DNA of 32,238 bases from Chlorobiota bacterium (GTDB taxonomy: Bacteria > Bacteroidota > Ignavibacteria > OLB7): assembly GCA_021296135.1 (NCBI GenBank), contig JAGWAZ010000006.1, forward strand, positions 80,858 through 113,095. The letters run 5' to 3'. Below are positions 25,968-32,238 of the stretch, in pieces. The notes below the pieces were generated by a model. That model worked only from the letters and a program-made list of their open reading frames with translations. It made no database searches and was not told where the DNA came from. Both the position numbers and the translations under genes were made by a program. How positions within the stretch are numbered: the first letter of the stretch is position 1; each line of letters starts with the position of its first letter.

Positions 25968-26954
25968 ATGATAAGAATGAACACGATGTTGAACTGGAAA
26001 GCACAACTGGCAATAGTAGGTCTTCTCTGCGCGGTTACATCTGGAATTGGGTTCGATGGCTGTTACGATGCGAATGGGGGAAATGCAAGTCAAATGGGAA
26101 GGGGAGTCTCTCCCATGCCGGATGGCTTTCAAGAAGCTGCTGAATTCAATGATTACTGGTACAAGGGAGTCGCGGAGTTGAACCGCTATAAGCTTGAGCA
26201 GGCCCGGTACAGTGAGCTTAGGGAAGGCGACGCGGTGCTCATTTTTGTCACCGAGGATTTTCTTGCCGATAAACAGGTAAAGCTTGAATCACCGGAAGGA
26301 GAAAGAGTTGCTCCGAGCGTTCTGAAGGTCAACATTGTCAAGAAGTTCCTGACAGGACTCTACCCTTATTCAATGATGGCTTCTGTCTTTACACCGGTCG
26401 ATCTGAAGAACTGGCCGAACAGTCTGAAGGTCACAACCACTTCCCAGGAATGGTGTGGTCATACGTTTACCCAGATTAACTGGAGCAATCCAGGGTATCG
26501 TCTGCGCCAGTTCTCCTATTTCGAGGCTGAAGGTGACATCGATCGAGAGATAAAACCTCAGTTGCTCGAGGATGAAGTCTGGACCCGTCTGCGTATTGAT
26601 CCTGCCTCACTTCCGGTCGGTCGCGTCATGGTGTTGCCCGGCACGATGACTTCCCGTTTGCTCCATACTGATCAGACTCCAATCAGCGCCGAAGCAAGTT
26701 TCCTGGATATAGCTCCGGATTCTGACGGGAAGAAGATGCGACGGTATATCCTTGAGTATACCGATCCTGCACGGACATTGCTGATTGACTATCGTGCGGA
26801 CTTCCCACACGAGATCATGGGTTGGTCAGAGACATACAGCGATTTCGGTAAGGTCCTCACGACGAAAGCAGTGCGGACAGATGTTCTTCACACAGATTAT
26901 TGGAATAAGCACAGCGTGGTCGATACGCTCTTGCGAAAGGAATTGGGACTGTAA
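25968..26954 (+). CDS. Conserved exported protein of unknown function (often mislabelled 'septum formation inhibitor Maf')
   Basis: 328 residues. It has a signal-like hydrophobic segment at about 11-28, followed by F-D-G-C32, perhaps a lipidation site though the box is unusual. The body has FNDYWYKGVAELNRYKLEQARYSELREGDAVLIFVTEDF, KKFLTGLYPYSMMASVF and TTTSQEWCGHTFTQIN (each seen as short blocks), which I recognise from proteins of Flavobacteria and relatives that databases have called Maf. The real Maf nucleotide-pyrophosphatase motifs are not seen, and Maf is cytoplasmic, so that label is likely wrong. It starts 72 bases after the M28 gene on the same strand and may be cotranscribed. Starts at 25977 or 25986 are also in frame. 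Function unknown. Confidence 0.85.
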   Translation: MIRMNTMLNWKAQLAIVGLLCAVTSGIGFDGCYDANGGNASQMGRGVSPMPDGFQEAAEFNDYWYKGVAELNRYKLEQARYSELREGDAVLIFVTEDFLADKQVKLESPEGERVAPSVLKVNIVKKFLTGLYPYSMMASVFTPVDLKNWPNSLKVTTTSQEWCGHTFTQINWSNPGYRLRQFSYFEAEGDIDREIKPQLLEDEVWTRLRIDPASLPVGRVMVLPGTMTSRLLHTDQTPISAEASFLDIAPDSDGKKMRRYILEYTDPARTLLIDYRADFPHEIMGWSETYSDFGKVLTTKAVRTDVLHTDYWNKHSVVDTLLRKELGL

Positions 26955-26967
26955 TAATACTATCAGT

Positions 26968-28275
26968 TCAGTCAGAAGAGTCTATCCGATGCCGTAACTC
27001 CGCAATTCGATTCCGCAATTCAACATAATCACGCGAGACGTTCAGCTTACGGGCCTCACTGATAGTCGTTTCATTGTTCGGCCCAGACATCTCTTTTTGA
27101 CCCGAGGAATCTTCAGGTTCCTGAGCATTAGCGGTTGCGGCCTCCATCCTTTGTCGCAACTGGTCCGCCTGTCTCGAGCTTCTCTGTGTTTCCGGATCTC
27201 TTGTCTGAGCATGTGGTTCTGATGCTGTGGTCGAAGGCTCTTCGACCTCTATCAGTTCTTCGGTATCAATAACAATTTCAGGAGCGACCAGCGAAGATGC
27301 TCTCGGATCAACGGCCTGGCCGATTTCCTCTTCAGTTTCCGTGCCCACAGATGATGGAACAGCCTCAAGAGTCTCAGGAGGTCCGGTTGTAGGAGTCTCT
27401 GATGATGTCTTCTCGGGTTTGCGGGTAAACCATGTTGCAAGACTGATGATTACAATTGCTGCCAGAGCGATCAGGAGTATTCCCCTCCAGCTTTTCAACA
27501 TTTCTGACAACTCCCGTTCAGTCCCTGCCACATCTGTGTCAGTCGATCTGTTTGTCTCAGTCGGGCTATCGGCAATACTAAAGTCAGAGTTGACTTTTGA
27601 TTGAAACATCTGCTCGTCTTTCGTTGCTTCCTCATCGTCGCCTGCCCTTCTACGCACTTCGGCCCGTGCCATATAATCATCTGGTCCGAGAGGTGCTTTC
27701 AAATAGATCATTGCAAGCGAATCTTTCCCCTCGCGTGCATAGAGAATACCAAGAATTGAAGCTGCTCTTCGTGCTGATGCGCTGCTATCCTTTGAAGTCG
27801 CCCTTGCAGCGCTCAGTTGTTCTTTTGCAAGCTCCGGGAGGCCCTGCTCCAGGGAGAGTAGCCCGCGGTGATAATCTGTCTCGGCACGGTTTAGCTCATC
27901 CCAAACAAACGTATGAACAACCAGTCGGTTGGAATACGGACGCCACAGAGTCGAATATCCGAGACGACCGTTCTTCTGAATTCTCAGTATTCGAATTCCG
28001 TCCGAACCATCACGTGAAAGGGATGTCTTGATGCCATCAGGGCTTGTTATTACTCCCTCATCAGACTCCAATGATGAAAAGAAACGAATAACAAGTGTTG
28101 ATGAGTCGCTTTTGGTAAGGTCAACCTCATAGCCAACGGAATCACTCAATTGAATAATGAAGTCATTCCCAATCCAGAGTGTGTCCTTTACCTGCACCCC
28201 TTGTGAAAGCGCTGTCACACTGCTGATCAGAACAATGAGAAGCAACGTTGTAAACCAGTGAATTCCTTTATACAT
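26968..28275 (-). CDS. Single-pass membrane protein with periplasmic helical-repeat domain and acidic cytoplasmic tail (FimV/HubP-like layout)
   Basis: 435 residues, no named family. Seen in order: a signal peptide at 1-24; a beta-rich region at about 28-125; a helical segment at about 127-215 with TPR-like spacing (ETDYHRGLLSLEQGLPELAKEQLSAA, ASILGILYAREGKDSLAMIYL); a low-complexity Ser/Thr/Asp linker; one membrane helix at 264-283 followed by RK; and a long Pro/Glu/Thr-rich acidic tail ending in a helix, VELRNRIAELRHRID. So the N-terminal half is periplasmic and the tail cytosolic. FimV/HubP polar-hub proteins share this topology, and HubP helps place FlhF, but there is no LysM domain here and the resemblance is one of layout only. 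The start overlaps the FlhF-like gene by 8 bases, with GGAGG 6 bases upstream, so the two are cotranscribed and coupled. Confidence 0.85.
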   Translation of the reverse strand: MYKGIHWFTTLLLIVLISSVTALSQGVQVKDTLWIGNDFIIQLSDSVGYEVDLTKSDSSTLVIRFFSSLESDEGVITSPDGIKTSLSRDGSDGIRILRIQKNGRLGYSTLWRPYSNRLVVHTFVWDELNRAETDYHRGLLSLEQGLPELAKEQLSAARATSKDSSASARRAASILGILYAREGKDSLAMIYLKAPLGPDDYMARAEVRRRAGDDEEATKDEQMFQSKVNSDFSIADSPTETNRSTDTDVAGTERELSEMLKSWRGILLIALAAIVIISLATWFTRKPEKTSSETPTTGPPETLEAVPSSVGTETEEEIGQAVDPRASSLVAPEIVIDTEELIEVEEPSTTASEPHAQTRDPETQRSSRQADQLRQRMEAATANAQEPEDSSGQKEMSGPNNETTISEARKLNVSRDYVELRNRIAELRHRIDSSD

Positions 28276-29218
28276 GGCTTGCCTCCGGGTTATGCTCTAC
28301 ATTAGGAAGTCCTTCTACGGCCCAGGCGCCAGCGTTGACCTCGCGGGAGGAAAGAAGATCATCAGGGATTATCGTTCCGGTTGCGAGGTAGCCAAGTGGG
28401 AGACCTATCCAGCTGAGTGAGGAAATCATTGGACCGAGCGAGGGAGCTTCATCAAGCTTTGTGAATGTTATATAGTCGATCTTTTCTCCGAGGAAAAGAG
28501 CGGCTGTATCCTGGATTGCCCGACTACTCATCGTTGATGAAAGGACAAGGTGAATCTCATTTGGACTTGCAGCCGTCATAAAATCTTCAAGCTCCTTTCG
28601 GGCTCCTCGGTCTGACCGACCGGCCGTATCAATAACTACGAGATCAATATCGGATCCTTCTATCAAGGATTCCACCTCATTTGTTTCAAAGGCTATTCCT
28701 ACCGGAACTTTCAGAATATCTGCAATCGTCTGTACTCCCTCTACCGAGCCGATTTTATATGTATCACATGAGATAATTTTTACACGTAATCCCTGACTCA
28801 GCAAGGCGCGGACTGCAAGCTTGTACATCATAGTTGTTTTTCCGGCACCGGAAGAACCGACCAGCGCTATGATGTAAGGCCGCTCACCATGTTCACGGCG
28901 ACGAATTCTCGGAAGAGCTTCTTCCATCGTTCGAATGCCGGCATTGATTTCGGCTATAGCAGCAAGTTGCAATTCCTCCTGGCTCAAATCCCGTCCTCCT
29001 TTGGCCTGGAAGATCGATCTCGTGATTTGAGCGGCGTAGCGACGCTCAAAATCATTGGAGACTAAGTGAGAGAAGAGTTTACGATAAGAGTTCGGCAGAG
29101 AAGAGACCTGTTCAGAACGCATCCAATCGTGCAGGTCGCCAACAAGCTCCTCGATACGTGCAAGCCGAGATTCGATCGCAGTTGAGTAAAGTGCAGTGTT
29201 GTTAAATTGGTCAATCAT
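28268..29218 (-). CDS. flhF: SRP-family GTPase, FlhF type
   Basis: 316 residues. The N domain (about 50-110) is followed by the G domain with G1 GSSGAGKTT at 121-129, DTYKIGSVEG at 152-161 (FlhF has DTYRIGAVEQ; FtsY and Ffh have different residues here), G3 DTAGRS at 197-202, G4 TKLDE at 253-257 and the closing TGTIIPDDL at 280-288. It lacks the long basic B domain of classical FlhF (about 370-500 residues); its first 45 residues are acidic to neutral. In flagellated bacteria FlhF sets the number and position of flagella at a pole. No other flagellar gene is visible here. It is coupled to the downstream membrane protein. The role could be flagellar, with genes elsewhere, or placement of another envelope machine. 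Confidence 0.83.
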   Translation of the reverse strand: MIDQFNNTALYSTAIESRLARIEELVGDLHDWMRSEQVSSLPNSYRKLFSHLVSNDFERRYAAQITRSIFQAKGGRDLSQEELQLAAIAEINAGIRTMEEALPRIRRREHGERPYIIALVGSSGAGKTTMMYKLAVRALLSQGLRVKIISCDTYKIGSVEGVQTIADILKVPVGIAFETNEVESLIEGSDIDLVVIDTAGRSDRGARKELEDFMTAASPNEIHLVLSSTMSSRAIQDTAALFLGEKIDYITFTKLDEAPSLGPMISSLSWIGLPLGYLATGTIIPDDLLSSREVNAGAWAVEGLPNVEHNPEASHV

Positions 29219-29331
29219 AGCGGGTAGACATACCTTGCTGAGAGATTATGTGCTTGGATTCGATCGTAAAAGGAAAAATACAGTTCTTTCAGCTAACTTC
29301 TGTCGTATCTTCTTTGTTGAAACTCAATCTG

Positions 29332-29369
29332 ATGTGACATTTCCGGAGAGATTCGTCATTTTGTGACAA
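29332..29369. promoter_or_regulatory. Two TGTGACA near-palindromes in a divergent intergenic region
   Basis: ATGTGACAT (29332-29340) and TTGTGACAA (29361-29369) are both symmetric around a central G and share TGTGACA, with centres 29 bases apart, about three helical turns. They lie between the FlhF-like gene (minus) and the VWA-OmpA gene (plus). A paired operator for a dimeric regulator is possible. I cannot name the regulator and no regulator gene is in the window. Confidence 0.3.
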
Positions 29370-29478
29370 GATTGCCATTTTTCACTTGCGCATCGATGAG
29401 TAGATGTTGTAATCTCGGTTCAGGAAAACCAGGATCGTGACATCATTTGTGACCCCGGTATCAATTGATCAATTATCT

Positions 29479-30924
29479 ATGAACACGGTTGTATTGCAAT
29501 TCAATAAAATAATAGTTCTTCTTACCATCCTCTCATTTGTAGGGGTTCTTCCAGGATGCAGGTCATTCGATGAGGCAATCAAATCTGTTATCGATAATAC
29601 ACCTGATGCTGATTCGAATCGGGTCTATATGACCGGCACTCGCCCCTACTCCGAATCGGATGGTAACAATCTTCTATTGAACGTCTGGCGGATCAACTCC
29701 GATCCATTTCCCGATTCCGTCCTGGTCTATGCACGAGTGATGGATGGTCAGGGAAACTTTATCTCGAACCTTGCACCTCCCTACTATCAGGGATCGAAAG
29801 ACTATAAGGAAATATGGGGTGGTGTGAAGGAGCAGATCGGCGATGGAGGAAAGGTCTTTGAGATTGATGACTTTGATGTCCGTGAGTTCAGCGACAAAGA
29901 TGGCATTCCGTTTGAGATAGCCTTGGCACTCGACTACTCCGGTTCGATGGGGTCGAACATCACCTTCCTTGAGGATGCTGCCGTCACGTTCATCAACCTG
30001 AAGCTTCCTCAAGACCGTATCACGATTGTCAAGTTTGACGACACACCCAGGCTTGTTGTACCACCAACGCAGTCGAAACAGGAATTGATTGCGCAGTACG
30101 GACGGACCGGGCTCAACGGATTTGGTGCCTACACCGCTCTTTATGCGGCTGGAAAGCTGGGAGGAGAGCAGATTATCGAGGCTCCTGAGACACATCCGCG
30201 TGCTCTGATTCTCTTTACTGACGGGGAAGATAACTCAAGCGCAATTACCTCATCGGAGCTCTATGATTTCTGCAAGACGAACAATATCCCTGTTTTTGCC
30301 GTTGCATTCGGAGCTGTCAACAAGGAGATATTGGCTAATCTTGCTTCCGGTACTGGAGGGCGTTTTTATCAGACAAACGATCCGAAAGAGCTTGAGGCGA
30401 TCTTCAAGGATATCTATCTGAGTTTGCGTAACTACTATCTGATTCATTATAGGCCACCGAAAGTCGATGGTAAGCATATTATCACGATTGCTTTGAATCC
30501 ACCGGGTGGTGGCTCTACAATCGGTGCAACGGCCGTTTATGAGAAGTATGGGTATAGCTCCAAGGATACTATTCTCACACCGCCACCAGATCTTCCTAAC
30601 AGAGTTCTCTTTGCCTACAATAGTGCCGAACTGCTTCCGGGCGCCATGGAACATATTCAACCCTGGGTTGAGGAGATGAAGCGCAATTCACGACTGGTAG
30701 TTGAGATCGGGGGGCATACCGATTCGGTTGGCACCTTCGACTACAATCAGGAACTCTCCGAACGACGCGCTATGGCTGTTTGTGACGTGTTCAAATCTTC
30801 CGGTATTGAAGAGAGGCGATTGCGTTGTATAGGATATGGAGAGTTGCGTCCCAAGACCACAAACACGACCGAAGAGGGAAGAAGTATGAACCGCCGTACT
30901 GAGTTCAAGATTCTACGGCAGTGA
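29479..30924 (+). CDS. VWA-domain lipoprotein with C-terminal OmpA peptidoglycan-binding domain
   Basis: 481 residues from the ATG at 29479. A GTG at 29437 is in frame but would put 14 extra residues before the signal, so I reject it. The signal (KIIVLLTILSFVGVLPG) ends in a lipobox L-P-G-C27. A beta-rich region follows, then a von Willebrand A domain (about 145-335) with an intact MIDAS: DYSGS, a Thr in the GAYTAL loop and the Asp of FTDGEDN. The last 110 residues are an OmpA-like domain (LFAYNSAELLPGA, GGHTDSVGTFDYNQELSERRA), with the Asp and Arg that bind diaminopimelate present. So the protein should be lipid-anchored in the outer membrane, clamp to peptidoglycan and expose or hold a metal-dependent adhesion domain in the periplasm. 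It converges with the beta-barrel gene, with 5 bases between stops. Confidence 0.92.
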   Translation: MNTVVLQFNKIIVLLTILSFVGVLPGCRSFDEAIKSVIDNTPDADSNRVYMTGTRPYSESDGNNLLLNVWRINSDPFPDSVLVYARVMDGQGNFISNLAPPYYQGSKDYKEIWGGVKEQIGDGGKVFEIDDFDVREFSDKDGIPFEIALALDYSGSMGSNITFLEDAAVTFINLKLPQDRITIVKFDDTPRLVVPPTQSKQELIAQYGRTGLNGFGAYTALYAAGKLGGEQIIEAPETHPRALILFTDGEDNSSAITSSELYDFCKTNNIPVFAVAFGAVNKEILANLASGTGGRFYQTNDPKELEAIFKDIYLSLRNYYLIHYRPPKVDGKHIITIALNPPGGGSTIGATAVYEKYGYSSKDTILTPPPDLPNRVLFAYNSAELLPGAMEHIQPWVEEMKRNSRLVVEIGGHTDSVGTFDYNQELSERRAMAVCDVFKSSGIEERRLRCIGYGELRPKTTNTTEEGRSMNRRTEFKILRQ

Positions 30925-30929
30925 TGATT

Positions 30930-31868
30930 TCACCACATCCCACCAAAACTTGAGGCTCGCACACCAAGCAGAATAAGTGATGCAGGTGTTGGTTCCATCA
31001 GGATGCCTGCGTCCCGTTGCCATTCTCCGCGGGCAAATATGGTGAAAGCTGAACCGGTCGGATTATAGGCCTTACCGTGGAGTGTTGTCCCTTCATCCGG
31101 AGAAGCGAGCGTTACCATATAGCTTGCCGATCCATGCAAGCCGAGCCAGCCATTGCCAAATCTCCCATCGAGTCGTGCAGAGGCTGTTAATGATCCAATC
31201 AAGTCTTCTATGTTTGGTTGCGAACCAGTCTCTCTATCGTCCCAGGGGTTGTCAAGCGTGTGGAAAAAGTAATCGAGGCGGAGTGCAGAGCCTGCGTAGA
31301 GATCGATCGGTCCGTCAAAAAATTTGGTTGGGCGATGTAATACTCTGAAGAAAGGACCACTGTAAATCAGTGTTCGTTGTTCATAACTACCCTCTCTCTT
31401 AAATACCTCGATGTTGTCAATGTCATGCTTGCATCGATGCGTATAGCCGAACTGGATTCCGGCATGATTATTCCACGGAGCACGCGTTGATATCAGGGCT
31501 CCTTCCTCCCAGAAGATCGCTCTTGGATTAAAGTTGATGTCGTTCAAGGGGTCCATGATCACCTCCATCGTTCCTGCCAAAGCAATACTCCACGTAGAAT
31601 CCCAACGAGCAAACTCAGCGTAGCCCCCCATCTTTGCGTTCCATTGATGGGTTTGATCGTCTTCGCCGTTCGCATAGTAACCAAACTCGCCGTAGAGTCG
31701 GGTTCCAGGAAGAAGAGTGAACCGGTCAGAGTTCAGGGTTGTATCTCCGAGCGGATCGAGAATGATAATCCTGTCGGGCAAGTTCTGGGCTTGCAAGAGA
31801 GTTTGAATGGATGGAAGCAGAAAAACAATTATGGTGAATCGCAACATGATTTTCTCGTTCTTTTTCAT
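30930..31868 (-). CDS. Probable outer-membrane beta-barrel protein of unknown function
   Basis: 312 residues. A signal peptide (MKKNEKIMLRFTIIVFLLPS) is followed by LLQAQ, a typical cleavage site near 28. The rest is rich in aromatic residues and alternating strands such as TRLYGEFGYYANGE, AGIQFGYTHRCKHD, LYAGSALRLDYFF and LGLHGSASYMVTLA, and it ends in a terminal aromatic (GGMW), as barrels recognised by BamA do. A few lines (GIQFGYTHRCKHDID) recall DUF1207-like outer-membrane proteins, but I am not certain. No Shine-Dalgarno. Function unknown; it may share a promoter region with whatever lies beyond the right end of the window. Confidence 0.75.
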   Translation of the reverse strand: MKKNEKIMLRFTIIVFLLPSIQTLLQAQNLPDRIIILDPLGDTTLNSDRFTLLPGTRLYGEFGYYANGEDDQTHQWNAKMGGYAEFARWDSTWSIALAGTMEVIMDPLNDINFNPRAIFWEEGALISTRAPWNNHAGIQFGYTHRCKHDIDNIEVFKREGSYEQRTLIYSGPFFRVLHRPTKFFDGPIDLYAGSALRLDYFFHTLDNPWDDRETGSQPNIEDLIGSLTASARLDGRFGNGWLGLHGSASYMVTLASPDEGTTLHGKAYNPTGSAFTIFARGEWQRDAGILMEPTPASLILLGVRASSFGGMW

Positions 31869-32159
31869 GGCAACCAGATTTCAGTTGTTTCCGCAAATAC
31901 TCCCCGAACAACCCGTGTTCGACCTGATAAATGGTTCGCCCGGTCTGATACGCCACGAGCCACGATCTCAGAGTCGAAGCCAAACTAACGGTGCGCAACC
32001 AATGTGGTTGAGAACAATCCGTGCCAATCGACATTGACACCGTTGAAGACCCGTTCGTTGTTTGGCTTCACGGTGACATTGCTCAACTTTTCATTGCCAG
32101 TTACACCCTTGTTGTGCAACTGAAGTGTCGTTTTGAGTCAAGCCGTTAGTCACAATACA
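31869..32159. other. Intergenic region, no gene seen
   Basis: 291 bases between the beta-barrel gene start and the right terminal repeat. The short ORFs crossing it show no recognisable protein features, and I find no tRNA, strong hairpin or riboswitch. It should contain the promoter of the minus-strand beta-barrel gene, but I cannot place it. Confidence 0.5.
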
Positions 32160-32238
32160 CTATGTTCTAATAAAGAACTGAAATAGATATGTATCTTTAG
32201 CGTTATGAACTCTTAGTAACAACGAAATCTCCGTAAAA
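32160..32238 (-). repeat. Right copy of the 79-bp terminal inverted repeat
   Basis: This is the reverse complement of 16-94 with two mismatches. The window ends exactly at the outer end of the match (CTCCGTAAAA). No gene reaches it; the nearest is the beta-barrel gene, about 290 bases inward. Confidence 0.85.

Noticed and set aside
31644-32040. ORFs over the 5' end of the beta-barrel gene and the right intergenic region
   Set aside because: No signal, domain or ribosome site; they overlap the real gene in other frames.
1-32238. Whole window as a transposon or integrative element bounded by the terminal inverted repeats
   Set aside because: There is no transposase, integrase or cargo signature. 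The content is core genes such as alaS, def and gcvP.

Overview
The window is an ordinary chromosomal stretch (roughly balanced GC by eye, densely coded) from a bacterium of the Bacteroidota/Chlorobiota (FCB) group. The evidence is a type IX secretion (T9SS) type A sorting domain at the C-terminus of a 1208-residue Asp-box protein (16685-20311), a decayed second copy of such a domain (8789-9100), a ferredoxin with the extended second cluster motif common in green sulfur bacteria and relatives, several M28, OmpA and beta-barrel cell-envelope proteins, and starts that mostly lack a clear Shine-Dalgarno sequence. A Kapabacteria- or Ignavibacteria-like lineage would fit, but the sequence alone does not fix it.

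Layout. 1-3.0 kb (minus): an ATP-grasp enzyme of the glutathionylspermidine synthase family followed by a Tat-signal lipoprotein with a Ser/Gly/Arg-rich tail, an arrangement that recalls E. coli YgiC/YgiB. 3.2-8.0 kb (minus): a UvrD/Rep helicase, a possible 58-residue ORF, an aspartate-type aminotransferase and a CefD-like class V PLP enzyme. 8.1-9.1 kb: a decaying zone with a lipocalin-like hypothetical protein whose N-terminus is encoded by a hairpin-rich repeat, and a frameshifted T9SS tail. 9.1-11.7 kb (plus): a polysaccharide deacetylase and a GT4 glycosyltransferase, overlapping by 4 bases. 11.7-12.0 kb: a second hairpin-array repeat. 12.2-15.6 kb (plus): a small coupled ORF, peptide deformylase and alanyl-tRNA synthetase. 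15.6-16.5 kb (minus): a BtuF/FepB-like binding lipoprotein. 16.7-27.0 kb (plus): the T9SS Asp-box protein, a 2[4Fe-4S] ferredoxin, glycine decarboxylase GcvP, an M28 peptidase with a PDZ domain and a conserved exported protein. 27.0-29.2 kb (minus): an FlhF-type SRP GTPase overlapping a membrane protein built like FimV/HubP. 29.4-31.9 kb: a VWA-OmpA lipoprotein (plus) convergent with a probable outer-membrane beta-barrel (minus).

Both ends of the window carry the same 79-base sequence in inverted orientation (16-94 and 32160-32238, two mismatches). The genes between are housekeeping and envelope genes, so the repeat more likely marks a dispersed element at which the contig breaks than the ends of a mobile element. 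I see no tRNA, rRNA, CRISPR array, transposase, integrase or phage gene. The items most worth following are the FlhF/FimV-like pair without any flagellar gene nearby, the ATP-grasp/Tat-lipoprotein pair, the repeat that supplies a lipoprotein signal region, and the terminal inverted repeats.
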